Source: Porticoccaceae bacterium
GTDB taxonomy: Bacteria > Pseudomonadota > Gammaproteobacteria > Pseudomonadales > Porticoccaceae
DNA: 10,566 nt
Assembly (NCBI GenBank): GCA_023255165.1
Contig: JALRJD010000253.1
Coordinates: 1 to 10,566, forward strand
Direction of reading: 5' to 3'
A program made the translations under genes and the position numbers. The notes beneath the pieces are model-generated. The model did no database searches. It saw only the letters and a program-made list of their open reading frames with translations, and was not told the DNA's origin. This document shows positions 5,207 through 10,566 of this stretch, piece after piece; positions within the stretch are counted from its first letter, which is position 1; each line of letters starts with the position of its first letter.

Positions 5207-6655
5207 TTAGTTGTCGGCGAAGTAATCGCCGGCAAGATTTTCAAAGCGCGTGTATTTACCAAGGAACGCCAGTCGGCAGGTGCCGATTGGACCATTGCGC
5301 TGCTTGCCGATAATAATTTCGGCACTGCCCTTGTCCGGGCTGTCTTCGTTGTAAACCTCATCGCGATAGAGAAATACAATCACGTCCGCATCCTGCTCAA
5401 TCGCGCCCGATTCACGCAGATCGGAGTTTACCGGGCGCTTGTTGGGACGCTGTTCAAGATTACGACTGAGCTGCGACAGCGCAATCATCGGACATTCGTA
5501 TTCACGGGCCAGATTTTTCAGTTCCCGCGAGATCTGCGAGATCTCCTGCACCCGCCCCTCACCGGGGTTGGTGCCGCTCATCAGCTGCAGGTAGTCGACC
5601 ATAATCAGACCGGGTTGGGCCTGCTCATAGAGTTTTTCCATATCCGCCGGTGTGTCTGAGCCATGCTCCTGATGCCATTCCTGGCGCAATTGCTCAACCC
5701 GCTCACGGGTAAACTGCTTGATGCGGTTGCGCATCTCCAGCGGTGTAATACCCGAGGTGTCATCGATAAACAGCGGCCGATCTTTCAGTCGCTGCGCCGC
5801 ACTGCTCAGCCGCGGCCAGTCATCTTCGGTCAGATTGCCCGAGCGCATACGGGTCTGGTCAATTTTTCCGATCGACGACAGCAGTCGCATAATCAGCTGG
5901 CTGGCTGGCATCTCCAGCGAGAAAACCAGCACCGGACGCGATTGATTCAGCGTCGCGTACTCAACCATATTCATGGCGAAGGCAGTCTTACCCATCGAGG
6001 GTCGACCCGCCACGATCACCAGATCCGACTTCTGCCAGCCGGATGTCATCTCGTCGAGATCTTTAAACCCTGTACCCATACCAGTGATATCGGCATCGTT
6101 TCTAAACAGCTCATCGAGGCGCTCGACCGCTTCTTTAAGCAGCGCATTAACCTCTTTAAAACCGCCCTTTTTCGGCCGGTTTTCAATAATTTCCTGCAGC
6201 CGACTCTCGGCTTCGGCGAGCAACTTCGAGCTATCCCAACCCAACGGGTTGTAGCCTTTACGCACAATATCACTGGCCGCACCAATCAACTGGCGAACAA
6301 TTGAGCGCTCGAGAACAATCTGGGTATAGGCCTGAATATTGGCCGAACTCGGCGTGCTCTGGGCCAGCTCGACCAGATACTCAGCGCCGCCAACTGAGGC
6401 CAGTTCATTACTGTTTTGCAGGGATTCACTGAGGGTGATGGGATCAAATGGCTGCCCGGCCTCCGCGAGGCTGAACATAGCGTTAAAGATCAGCTGATGA
6501 TCTTTGCTGTAGAAATCGCTGTCCGAGAGCACCGACGCGGTCGCATCGAAAGCATCATTTTTCAGCATCAAGCCGCCGAGCACAGCCTGTTCCGCCTCAA
6601 TCGAATGCGGCAGCGGCTGACTGGCTGTGGGCTCTGCGAATAGTGCTTCGTTCAT
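5207..6655 (-). CDS. dnaB: Replicative DNA helicase DnaB
   Basis: The hexameric ring helicase unwinds the fork and recruits primase. The protein has 482 residues; the E. coli protein has 471. The N-terminal domain (about 15-120) begins PHSIEAEQAVLGGLM. A linker region precedes the RecA-like domain. Walker A is GRPSMGKT (217-224), the catalytic Glu248 is in FSLEMP, Walker B is LIMVDYLQLM (350-359), the DLRESGAIEQDAD motif is near 412-424, and the basic finger is GKQRNGPIG (450-458). Compared with E. coli about 26 extra residues, hydrophilic and Glu/Gln-rich, lie between the RIKQFTR helix and Walker B (about 318-347). No intein splicing motifs are seen. A weak ribosome binding site precedes the ATG. 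It is separated from rplI by a strong hairpin and followed closely by panC rather than the common alr. Confidence 0.97.
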   Translation of the reverse strand: MNEALFAEPTASQPLPHSIEAEQAVLGGLMLKNDAFDATASVLSDSDFYSKDHQLIFNAMFSLAEAGQPFDPITLSESLQNSNELASVGGAEYLVELAQSTPSSANIQAYTQIVLERSIVRQLIGAASDIVRKGYNPLGWDSSKLLAEAESRLQEIIENRPKKGGFKEVNALLKEAVERLDELFRNDADITGMGTGFKDLDEMTSGWQKSDLVIVAGRPSMGKTAFAMNMVEYATLNQSRPVLVFSLEMPASQLIMRLLSSIGKIDQTRMRSGNLTEDDWPRLSSAAQRLKDRPLFIDDTSGITPLEMRNRIKQFTRERVEQLRQEWHQEHGSDTPADMEKLYEQAQPGLIMVDYLQLMSGTNPGEGRVQEISQISRELKNLAREYECPMIALSQLSRNLEQRPNKRPVNSDLRESGAIEQDADVIVFLYRDEVYNEDSPDKGSAEIIIGKQRNGPIGTCRLAFLGKYTRFENLAGDYFADN

Positions 6656-6701
6656 ATTTCTGACTGATAATTTTTCAGGATAAGTATCTGGAGCTGAAAC
6701 G

Positions 6702-6740
6702 AAAACGGCACTGCATCTTATTCAGAAGCAGTGCCGTTTT
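6702..6740 (-). terminator. Intrinsic terminator after rplI
   Basis: aaaacggcactgc (6702-6714) and gcagtgccgtttt (6728-6740) are exact 13-base inverted repeats around a 13-base loop. The A/T ends give each strand a four-T run after a GC-rich stem. It sits 31 bases after the rplI stop and before dnaB, so it should end the rpsF-rpsR-DUF2232-rplI transcript and separate dnaB expression. Confidence 0.8.
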
Positions 6741-6770
6741 GCAATAAATTTACCCGGATCGCGCGGGGAT

Positions 6771-7220
6771 TTATTCAGCTTCCACCACAACGGTGAAGCT
6801 TTGAACCACATCCACGTGCAGCTGGCACTCAACGCTGAACTCGCCAACAAAGCGGATTGGGCCTTCTGGCATGTTGATCTCGCTCTTGTTGATATCACCA
6901 CCAGCAGCTGCGATGGCATCTTCCAGCTCGCGAATACCAACCGAACCAAACAGCTTGCCTTCGTCGCCAGCAACAGCAGAGATAGTCACTGTACCAATCG
7001 CTGCGAGCGCTGCGGCACGCTTCTGCGCTTCAGCCAACTTGGCTGCAGCAGCGGCTTCAAGATCTGCACGACGCAGTTCAAATTCAGCAATATTTGCCTC
7101 TGTGGCAAAAACAGCCTTGCCCTGCGGGATCAGGTAGTTGCGACCAAAGCCAGCTTTAACAGTAGCCTTGTCACCAATACCGCCCAATTTACCGATCTTT
7201 TCTAACAGAATGACTTCCAT
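6771..7220 (-). CDS. rplI: 50S ribosomal protein L9
   Basis: L9 binds 23S rRNA at the base of the L1 stalk. The 149-residue length equals that of E. coli. The N-terminal RNA-binding domain carries VILLEKIGKLGGIGDKATVK and AGFGRNYLIPQGKAV. A long Ala-rich connecting helix spans about 45-75. The C-terminal domain has AGDEGKLFGSVGIRELEDAI and ends with GEFSVECQLHVDV. AGAGGA is spaced seven bases before ATG. It is the last gene of the rpsF operon, 26 bases after the DUF2232 gene, with a terminator downstream. Confidence 0.97.
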   Translation of the reverse strand: MEVILLEKIGKLGGIGDKATVKAGFGRNYLIPQGKAVFATEANIAEFELRRADLEAAAAAKLAEAQKRAAALAAIGTVTISAVAGDEGKLFGSVGIRELEDAIAAAGGDINKSEINMPEGPIRFVGEFSVECQLHVDVVQSFTVVVEAE

Positions 7221-7246
7221 CTTACTATCCTCTTTTCACACTTGGC

Positions 7247-8116
7247 TCAGGAGTTGCGGTTTTTAAATGCCGCAAGCCGAGAGCGTAAATTCAATATGCT
7301 ATCAACCAATCCAAGGCCGACCAGCACAGCACCTGTCGGACCGATAAAAAACAGTCCAAAGTACATCAATCCAAGCCAATGTCCACCCCAGCCCATCAGC
7401 GCCACACTTGAGTGAATCAGTGCCACACCAGCTATCAACAGCGGCAGAGACATCAATTCAACCCAGGGCGTGAACTCGCGGGGCAACGCCACACCGGCCA
7501 CAACAATCGCAAACAAGATAATCGCTATCTGCCGCTGTAACTGAAACCCGTGGAATTCTTCACGAAAACCGCCGGGATTAAATAACAGCGCCTGCCACCA
7601 TCTCGCCACAAACAAGCCACAGACCACAGTCAGCGCAACCATCCATGCCAGCAGACCCAACACAAAGGTTCTGTCAGGGACCAGACTCAGCTGCTCCGAC
7701 ACACCGGCCTGGGCGCTGACTTGCGCAACCAGTTCGGCGACTTCGGCAACCACCTGATCGACATCCGCGCTGGCGGCGAAACCGACAATCGCGACCGCCA
7801 CAGCACTGGCGATGCCTGCTCCAATCAATGTCCACTGCCACGACACCGTCGTGCGTAAGATATTGGCGGCGACAACAATAACAATCAGTGCCGCGGATGG
7901 AGCCAGCGTTAACAGCGGGCTCATACTGCTGGTCAGGTAAAGTGCCAGCCAGGGCAGCAGTGCCCAAAGCGCAACAATTAAACCTTCCGAGCTATCTTTG
8001 CGAAGGGTGACCAAACCGATGGTGGCCGGGCTAATCAACGGCAGCAAACTGCCAAAAACCGCCACACCACAGGCCTGAACACGCCCGCGCATAATTAACT
8101 CTGCCAGGGCTCGCAA
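7247..8116 (-). CDS. DUF2232 (YybS-like) multi-pass membrane protein
   Basis: A 289-residue, strongly hydrophobic protein with roughly eight predicted membrane segments. Members of this family sit between rpsR and rplI in many gammaproteobacteria, and the role is unknown. The start chosen is TTG at 8116, giving MRALAELIMRGRVQA, because proteins of this position in Pseudomonas, as I recall them, begin in almost the same way (MRALAEF-MRGR). AGAGG lies nine bases upstream of the TTG. An ATG eight codons later (8092) is the alternative. It starts 16 bases after rpsR and ends 26 bases before rplI, so it is cotranscribed with the ribosomal protein genes. Confidence 0.85.
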   Translation of the reverse strand: MRALAELIMRGRVQACGVAVFGSLLPLISPATIGLVTLRKDSSEGLIVALWALLPWLALYLTSSMSPLLTLAPSAALIVIVVAANILRTTVSWQWTLIGAGIASAVAVAIVGFAASADVDQVVAEVAELVAQVSAQAGVSEQLSLVPDRTFVLGLLAWMVALTVVCGLFVARWWQALLFNPGGFREEFHGFQLQRQIAIILFAIVVAGVALPREFTPWVELMSLPLLIAGVALIHSSVALMGWGGHWLGLMYFGLFFIGPTGAVLVGLGLVDSILNLRSRLAAFKNRNS

Positions 8117-8132
8117 AGGGGTTAACCTCTAA

Positions 8133-8360
8133 TTACTTGTGGCTATCGGTGTACGGCAGCAGCGCGATGTAACGAGCGCGTTTAATCGCTTCCGACAGTT
8201 CACGCTGATAGCGCGCTTTGGTTCCGGTGATACGGCTTGGAACAATCTTGCCGCTCTCGGAAACATAGCCTTTCAAAGTATCCAGATCTTTGTAATCGAT
8301 TTCAGGCGCGCCTTCGGCACTGAAACGACAAAACTTTCTACGACGTACAAACTTGGCCAT
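8133..8360 (-). CDS. rpsR: 30S ribosomal protein S18
   Basis: S18 pairs with S6 on the platform of the 30S subunit. All 75 residues fit the family: KFVRRRKFCRFSAEG at the start, IDYKDLDTLKGYVSESGKI, and VPSRITGTKARYQRELSEAIKRARYIALLPY. The start ATG overlaps the rpsF stop codon by one base (TAATG), so translation is likely coupled. Confidence 0.97.
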   Translation of the reverse strand: MAKFVRRRKFCRFSAEGAPEIDYKDLDTLKGYVSESGKIVPSRITGTKARYQRELSEAIKRARYIALLPYTDSHK

Positions 8361-8830
8361 TATTCTTCTCCCTCGCTCTGCTCTTCGGTAACCACGTCTT
8401 CTGCTGCTTCGGTCGCTTCAGCAGCGGCGTCTTCAGCGGCCTTGGCTTCATCAGCTTTGGCTTTGGCAGCAGCGCGGCGCTCGCGGGCTTCCTTATCTGC
8501 TTTATCAGCGTTTTCGGCTTTCATAATCGGAGATTCAGCTGTAATAGCTTCATCGCGACGGATAACCATGCTGCGCAGAACGGCATCGTTGTAACGGAAG
8601 GTTGAGTTAAGCTCGTCGAGAACATCCTGACCACATTCGACGTTCATCAGAATGTAGTGAGCTTTATGAATTTTGTTGATTGGGTAGGCCAATTGACGGC
8701 GACCCCAGTCTTCCAGACGGTGGACCTTGCCTTCGCCCGCTTCGATAGAAGCAGTGTAACGCTCGACCATACCTGGGACTTGCTCGCTCTGGTCCGGGTG
8801 AACCAGGAACACGATTTCGTAGTGACGCAT
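8360..8830 (-). CDS. rpsF: 30S ribosomal protein S6
   Basis: S6 forms a complex with S18 that binds 16S rRNA helices 22-23. The predicted protein has 156 residues. The core is RHYEIVFLVHPDQSEQVPGMVERY, RLEDWGRRQLAYPINKIHKAHYILMNVE, and LNSTFRYNDAVLRSMV. A long charged, Ala/Glu-rich tail follows (about residues 98-156), ending SEGEE; E. coli S6 is 135 residues and also ends in Glu residues that RimK extends. The start is the ATG at 8830, not the longer open frame, because AGGAGA lies five to six bases upstream and the family begins MRHYE. First gene of the operon, with its own promoter and a structured leader. Confidence 0.96.
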   Translation of the reverse strand: MRHYEIVFLVHPDQSEQVPGMVERYTASIEAGEGKVHRLEDWGRRQLAYPINKIHKAHYILMNVECGQDVLDELNSTFRYNDAVLRSMVIRRDEAITAESPIMKAENADKADKEARERRAAAKAKADEAKAAEDAAAEATEAAEDVVTEEQSEGEE

Positions 8831-8851
8831 TGTATCTCCTCGTGGATTGTA

Positions 8852-8888
8852 GTCTCCCGTCAGTGCCAATCGGCTTCTGCAGTGAGAC
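8852..8888 (-). promoter_or_regulatory. Candidate S6:S18-responsive rpsF leader structure
   Basis: In the rpsF 5' leader, minus-strand GTCTC (8884-8888) pairs with GAGAC (8852-8856). Between them CAG/CTG and GCC/GGC stack around a GATT loop, leaving an internal loop with ACGG on one side. The fold ends about ten bases before the Shine-Dalgarno sequence. Known rpsF leaders bind the S6:S18 complex through an element that mimics its 16S site and contains a CCG. I infer, but cannot show, that this is the same type. Confidence 0.4.
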
Positions 8889-8929
8889 AAGGAGTGCCTG
8901 GGCTGGGCCCAGACGCTGTAAGGCGCGCT

Positions 8930-8958
8930 ATTGTAGTGAGTTGACCTGCCCGTTGCAA
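8930..8958 (-). promoter_or_regulatory. Sigma-70 promoter of the rpsF operon
   Basis: On the minus strand TTGCAA (8953-8958, 4 of 6 to consensus) and TACAAT (8930-8935, 5 of 6) are separated by exactly 17 bases. Transcription would start near 8923, giving a leader of about 93 bases before rpsF. It lies in the gap after the phosphatidyltransferase gene. Confidence 0.65.
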
Positions 8959-8977
8959 CCGACTTTTTCGCCGCGGT

Positions 8978-9565
8978 TTAGTGGCTTTTTTCGGAGATCT
9001 GCGAGGCGTCTGAGAGACTGAAAATCGAGCGCACATTGCTGCGCGGCTGAGTCAGAATGGTAGTAATCGCGAGCTCCTCGCAGGCGACCAATATGTGAAA
9101 CACAATCACGGCCTGGAAGAACAGCTCGGCGCCCATCAGGGTGAGCGCATAAAAGGCAGGCGCCATCAGCACTGCGGCGGTCTTGGCGCCCAGCGTGTGG
9201 TAGCTGGGGTATTCACCAAACTTGGTCAGGGCGTGGGCCACCGGCACCATAAACGAGAGCGTTGCGGCGAGCAGGAACCAGGCCTGTTTGGCAAACACCT
9301 CTGGCCACACCCAGTAGAGCCCGAGAATCATGCTGCCATAGGTCAGCACATCACCCCAGCTGTCGAGTTTGGCACCGAGTTCCGAGGTCTGATTTAACTT
9401 GCGCGCCAGATAGCCATCAAAGGCGTCGCTGAGCAGCGACAGCGCCAGAACTGCCAAAAAGGCCTGGGGCAGACGCCAGTAAGCCAGGGTTATCAACACT
9501 GGCACCAGCGCCAGCCTGGCGATGCTGAGCATATTGGGAATTGAAAATATCTTCTGTTTTGTCAT
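8978..9565 (-). CDS. CDP-alcohol phosphatidyltransferase family membrane protein
   Basis: A 195-residue integral membrane enzyme that transfers a phospho-alcohol from a CDP-alcohol in phospholipid-type synthesis. The family signature is complete: D47xxDG(50-51)xxAR(54-55)x8G64xxxD68xxxD72, within SDAFDGYLARKL and SELGAKLDSWGD. The start IFSIPNMLSIARLALVPVL resembles phosphatidylglycerophosphate synthases. About six hydrophobic segments are visible. The acceptor (glycerol phosphate, inositol or other) cannot be told, so no gene symbol is given. The ATG at 9565 has only a weak ribosome binding site. It lies between rlmB and the rpsF promoter on the same strand. Confidence 0.85.
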   Translation of the reverse strand: MTKQKIFSIPNMLSIARLALVPVLITLAYWRLPQAFLAVLALSLLSDAFDGYLARKLNQTSELGAKLDSWGDVLTYGSMILGLYWVWPEVFAKQAWFLLAATLSFMVPVAHALTKFGEYPSYHTLGAKTAAVLMAPAFYALTLMGAELFFQAVIVFHILVACEELAITTILTQPRSNVRSIFSLSDASQISEKSH

Positions 9566-9622
9566 AGCGGTTTGTTATCAAATGCCGGAGTCTGTTTTTT
9601 AAGCTCTTTCCACAAAGCACTC

Positions 9623-9653
9623 TAGACCAGAGTTAGACCAGAGTTAGACCAGA
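9623..9653. repeat. 11-bp tandem repeat, about 2.8 copies
   Basis: tagaccagagt repeats exactly at 9623-9633 and 9634-9644, with a nine-base partial copy at 9645-9653. It sits in the 158-base gap between rlmB and the phosphatidyltransferase gene, roughly one helical turn per unit. Apart from this I see no clear promoter or terminator in the gap. Confidence 0.85.
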
Positions 9654-9723
9654 TTCGCGTCTCAACTCTAAGGTTAGCACAGAAGCAAAAACCAATGCCC
9701 TATCCAACATACGGGTAAAAATA

Positions 9724-10455
9724 CTATCCGCGGCGCTGACGCACAACCTCAAACAGGCACACACCAGTCGCCACCGACACATTTAAACTGCTTACCTCGC
9801 CCGCCATCGGCAACTTGACCAGATAATCACACTGCTTGCGGGTCAACTGGCGAATGCCCTTACCCTCGGCGCCCATCACCAGTGCCATCGGGCCGGTCAG
9901 ATCGAGATCATAAATAAACTGCTCCGCCTCACCCGCGGTGCCCGCCACCCAAACGCCAAGCTGCTGCAACTTTTCCAGGGTTCGGGTGAGATTGGTCACC
10001 ATCACCAGCGGCACTGACTCCGCCGCACCACAGGCAACCTTCTGCACCACCGGCGTCAGACCCACTGAGTTATCCTTGGGCACAATCACCGCGTGCACTC
10101 CCGCGCCATCAGCAGAGCGCAGACAGGCTCCGAGATTGTGCGGATCAGTGACGCCGTCGAGCACCAGAAACAGCGCTTTGTGACCCTGCTTTTCAGCCAG
10201 CTCAAGCAGATAATTTTCATCGTAAGTCTGGCCCGACTCACAGAGTGCAACCACACCCTGATGGCGACCATCAACTTTGTCATCAAGATTCTTCACCGTC
10301 GCCCACTGCAGAGTCACGCCGTGCTGCTCCGCCAACTTGTGAATCTTTTGCAGGCGATCATCCTCACGCCCTCGCTGCACATGCAACTCGCGCACGCGCT
10401 GCGGCGCTGACTTAAGCATGGTTTGAACAGCATGTATGCCGTAGATCCAATCCAC
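9724..10455 (-). CDS. rlmB: 23S rRNA (guanosine(2251)-2'-O)-methyltransferase RlmB
   Basis: A SpoU/TrmH (SPOUT) enzyme that 2'-O-methylates G2251 in the peptidyl-transferase P loop of 23S rRNA. Its 243 residues equal the E. coli length. An N-terminal substrate-binding domain begins DWIYGIHAVQTML. The catalytic SPOUT motifs are LDGVTDPHNLGACLRSAD (motif 1), VMGAEGKGIRQLTRKQCD (motif 2) and VKLPMAGEVSSLNVSVATG (motif 3, SAM knot). The start is GTG at 10455: an in-frame TAG lies eight codons upstream, no in-frame ATG intervenes, and GGGAG is just upstream. An ATG at 10460 is out of frame. The rnr gene that often precedes rlmB is not visible. Confidence 0.96.
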   Translation of the reverse strand: MDWIYGIHAVQTMLKSAPQRVRELHVQRGREDDRLQKIHKLAEQHGVTLQWATVKNLDDKVDGRHQGVVALCESGQTYDENYLLELAEKQGHKALFLVLDGVTDPHNLGACLRSADGAGVHAVIVPKDNSVGLTPVVQKVACGAAESVPLVMVTNLTRTLEKLQQLGVWVAGTAGEAEQFIYDLDLTGPMALVMGAEGKGIRQLTRKQCDYLVKLPMAGEVSSLNVSVATGVCLFEVVRQRRG

Positions 10456-10489
10456 TGCATTCTCCCGGTAGGCTCTCTATTGATTGCGC

Positions 10490-10517
10490 ATTGTACTGGC
10501 TTTCGGCAGAATTCGAA
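10490..10517 (-). promoter_or_regulatory. Weak candidate promoter for rlmB
   Basis: On the minus strand TACAAT (10490-10495, 5 of 6) is preceded after 16 bases by TTCGAA (10512-10517, only 3 of 6). Transcription would start near 10483, about 28 bases before the GTG start. No other element is evident in the last 111 bases of the window. Confidence 0.3.
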
Positions 10518-10566
10518 CATCATTCCATGCAACGACCACAAAACTATGTCCCTGCCCAATTCGGAA

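Noticed and set aside
4910..5659. Plus-strand ORF (249 codons) spanning panC and dnaB
   Set aside because: It crosses two secure minus-strand genes and resembles no protein; typical antisense open frame in moderately GC-rich DNA.
5600..5710. DnaB intein
   Set aside because: The extra sequence before Walker B is only about 26 residues, with no splice-junction Cys/Ser and His-Asn motifs.
8846..8851. Second TACAAT box near rpsF
   Set aside because: No acceptable -35 box at 16-18 bases, and it would place the transcription start on top of the ribosome binding site.
8831..8890. Longer rpsF with 20 extra N-terminal residues
   Set aside because: The ATG at 8830 has a strong ribosome binding site and matches the family start MRHYE; the extension would run through the structured leader.
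10505..10525. TTCGAAT segment resembling a tRNA T loop upstream of rlmB
   Set aside because: The flanking bases cannot form the T stem and there is no acceptor or anticodon arm.

Overview
The window is ordinary gammaproteobacterial chromosome, with one abrupt break at its left edge. The right two thirds holds a conserved translation/replication block, all on the minus strand: rlmB, a CDP-alcohol phosphatidyltransferase gene, rpsF-rpsR-DUF2232-rplI, then dnaB. The protein sequences (IlvI, PanC, RlmB and the DUF2232 protein in the rpsF operon) and moderate-to-high GC suggest a Gammaproteobacterium. A marine Cellvibrionales-type lineage is my guess, but it rests on impression rather than any marker.

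Layout from left to right. Positions 1 to about 75 are AT-rich and do not match the gene they abut. Positions 67-1158 (minus) encode the N-terminal 363 residues of the acetolactate synthase large subunit (IlvI type); the C-terminal thiamine-diphosphate domain is missing. Positions 1159-1572 form a divergent intergenic region. It holds a good minus-strand promoter, a possible 16-codon leader peptide overlapping a terminator-like hairpin, and further hairpins, a layout that resembles an ilv attenuator. Positions 1573-3834 (plus) carry a small exported DUF4124 protein and a lipoprotein-type amidohydrolase. A 14-bp tandem repeat fills the convergent gap and enters the end of panD. panD and panC (3906-5185, minus) lie directly downstream of dnaB (5207-6655). 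A bidirectional-looking terminator (6702-6740) separates dnaB from rplI. rplI, the DUF2232 gene, rpsR and rpsF (6771-8830) form one operon behind a strong promoter (8930-8958) and a structured leader. The CDP-alcohol phosphatidyltransferase gene (8978-9565) and rlmB (9724-10455) complete the window.

Functionally, rpsF-rpsR-rplI supply ribosomal proteins, rlmB modifies 23S rRNA and dnaB is the replicative helicase. panC and panD supply the beta-alanine and pantothenate steps of coenzyme A synthesis. ilvI would start branched-chain amino acid synthesis but cannot be active as it stands. No CRISPR array, tRNA, rRNA, recognizable transposase or integrase, or defence system was seen. The best leads are the broken ilvI junction, the possible ilv attenuator, the rpsF leader structure and an insertion in DnaB.
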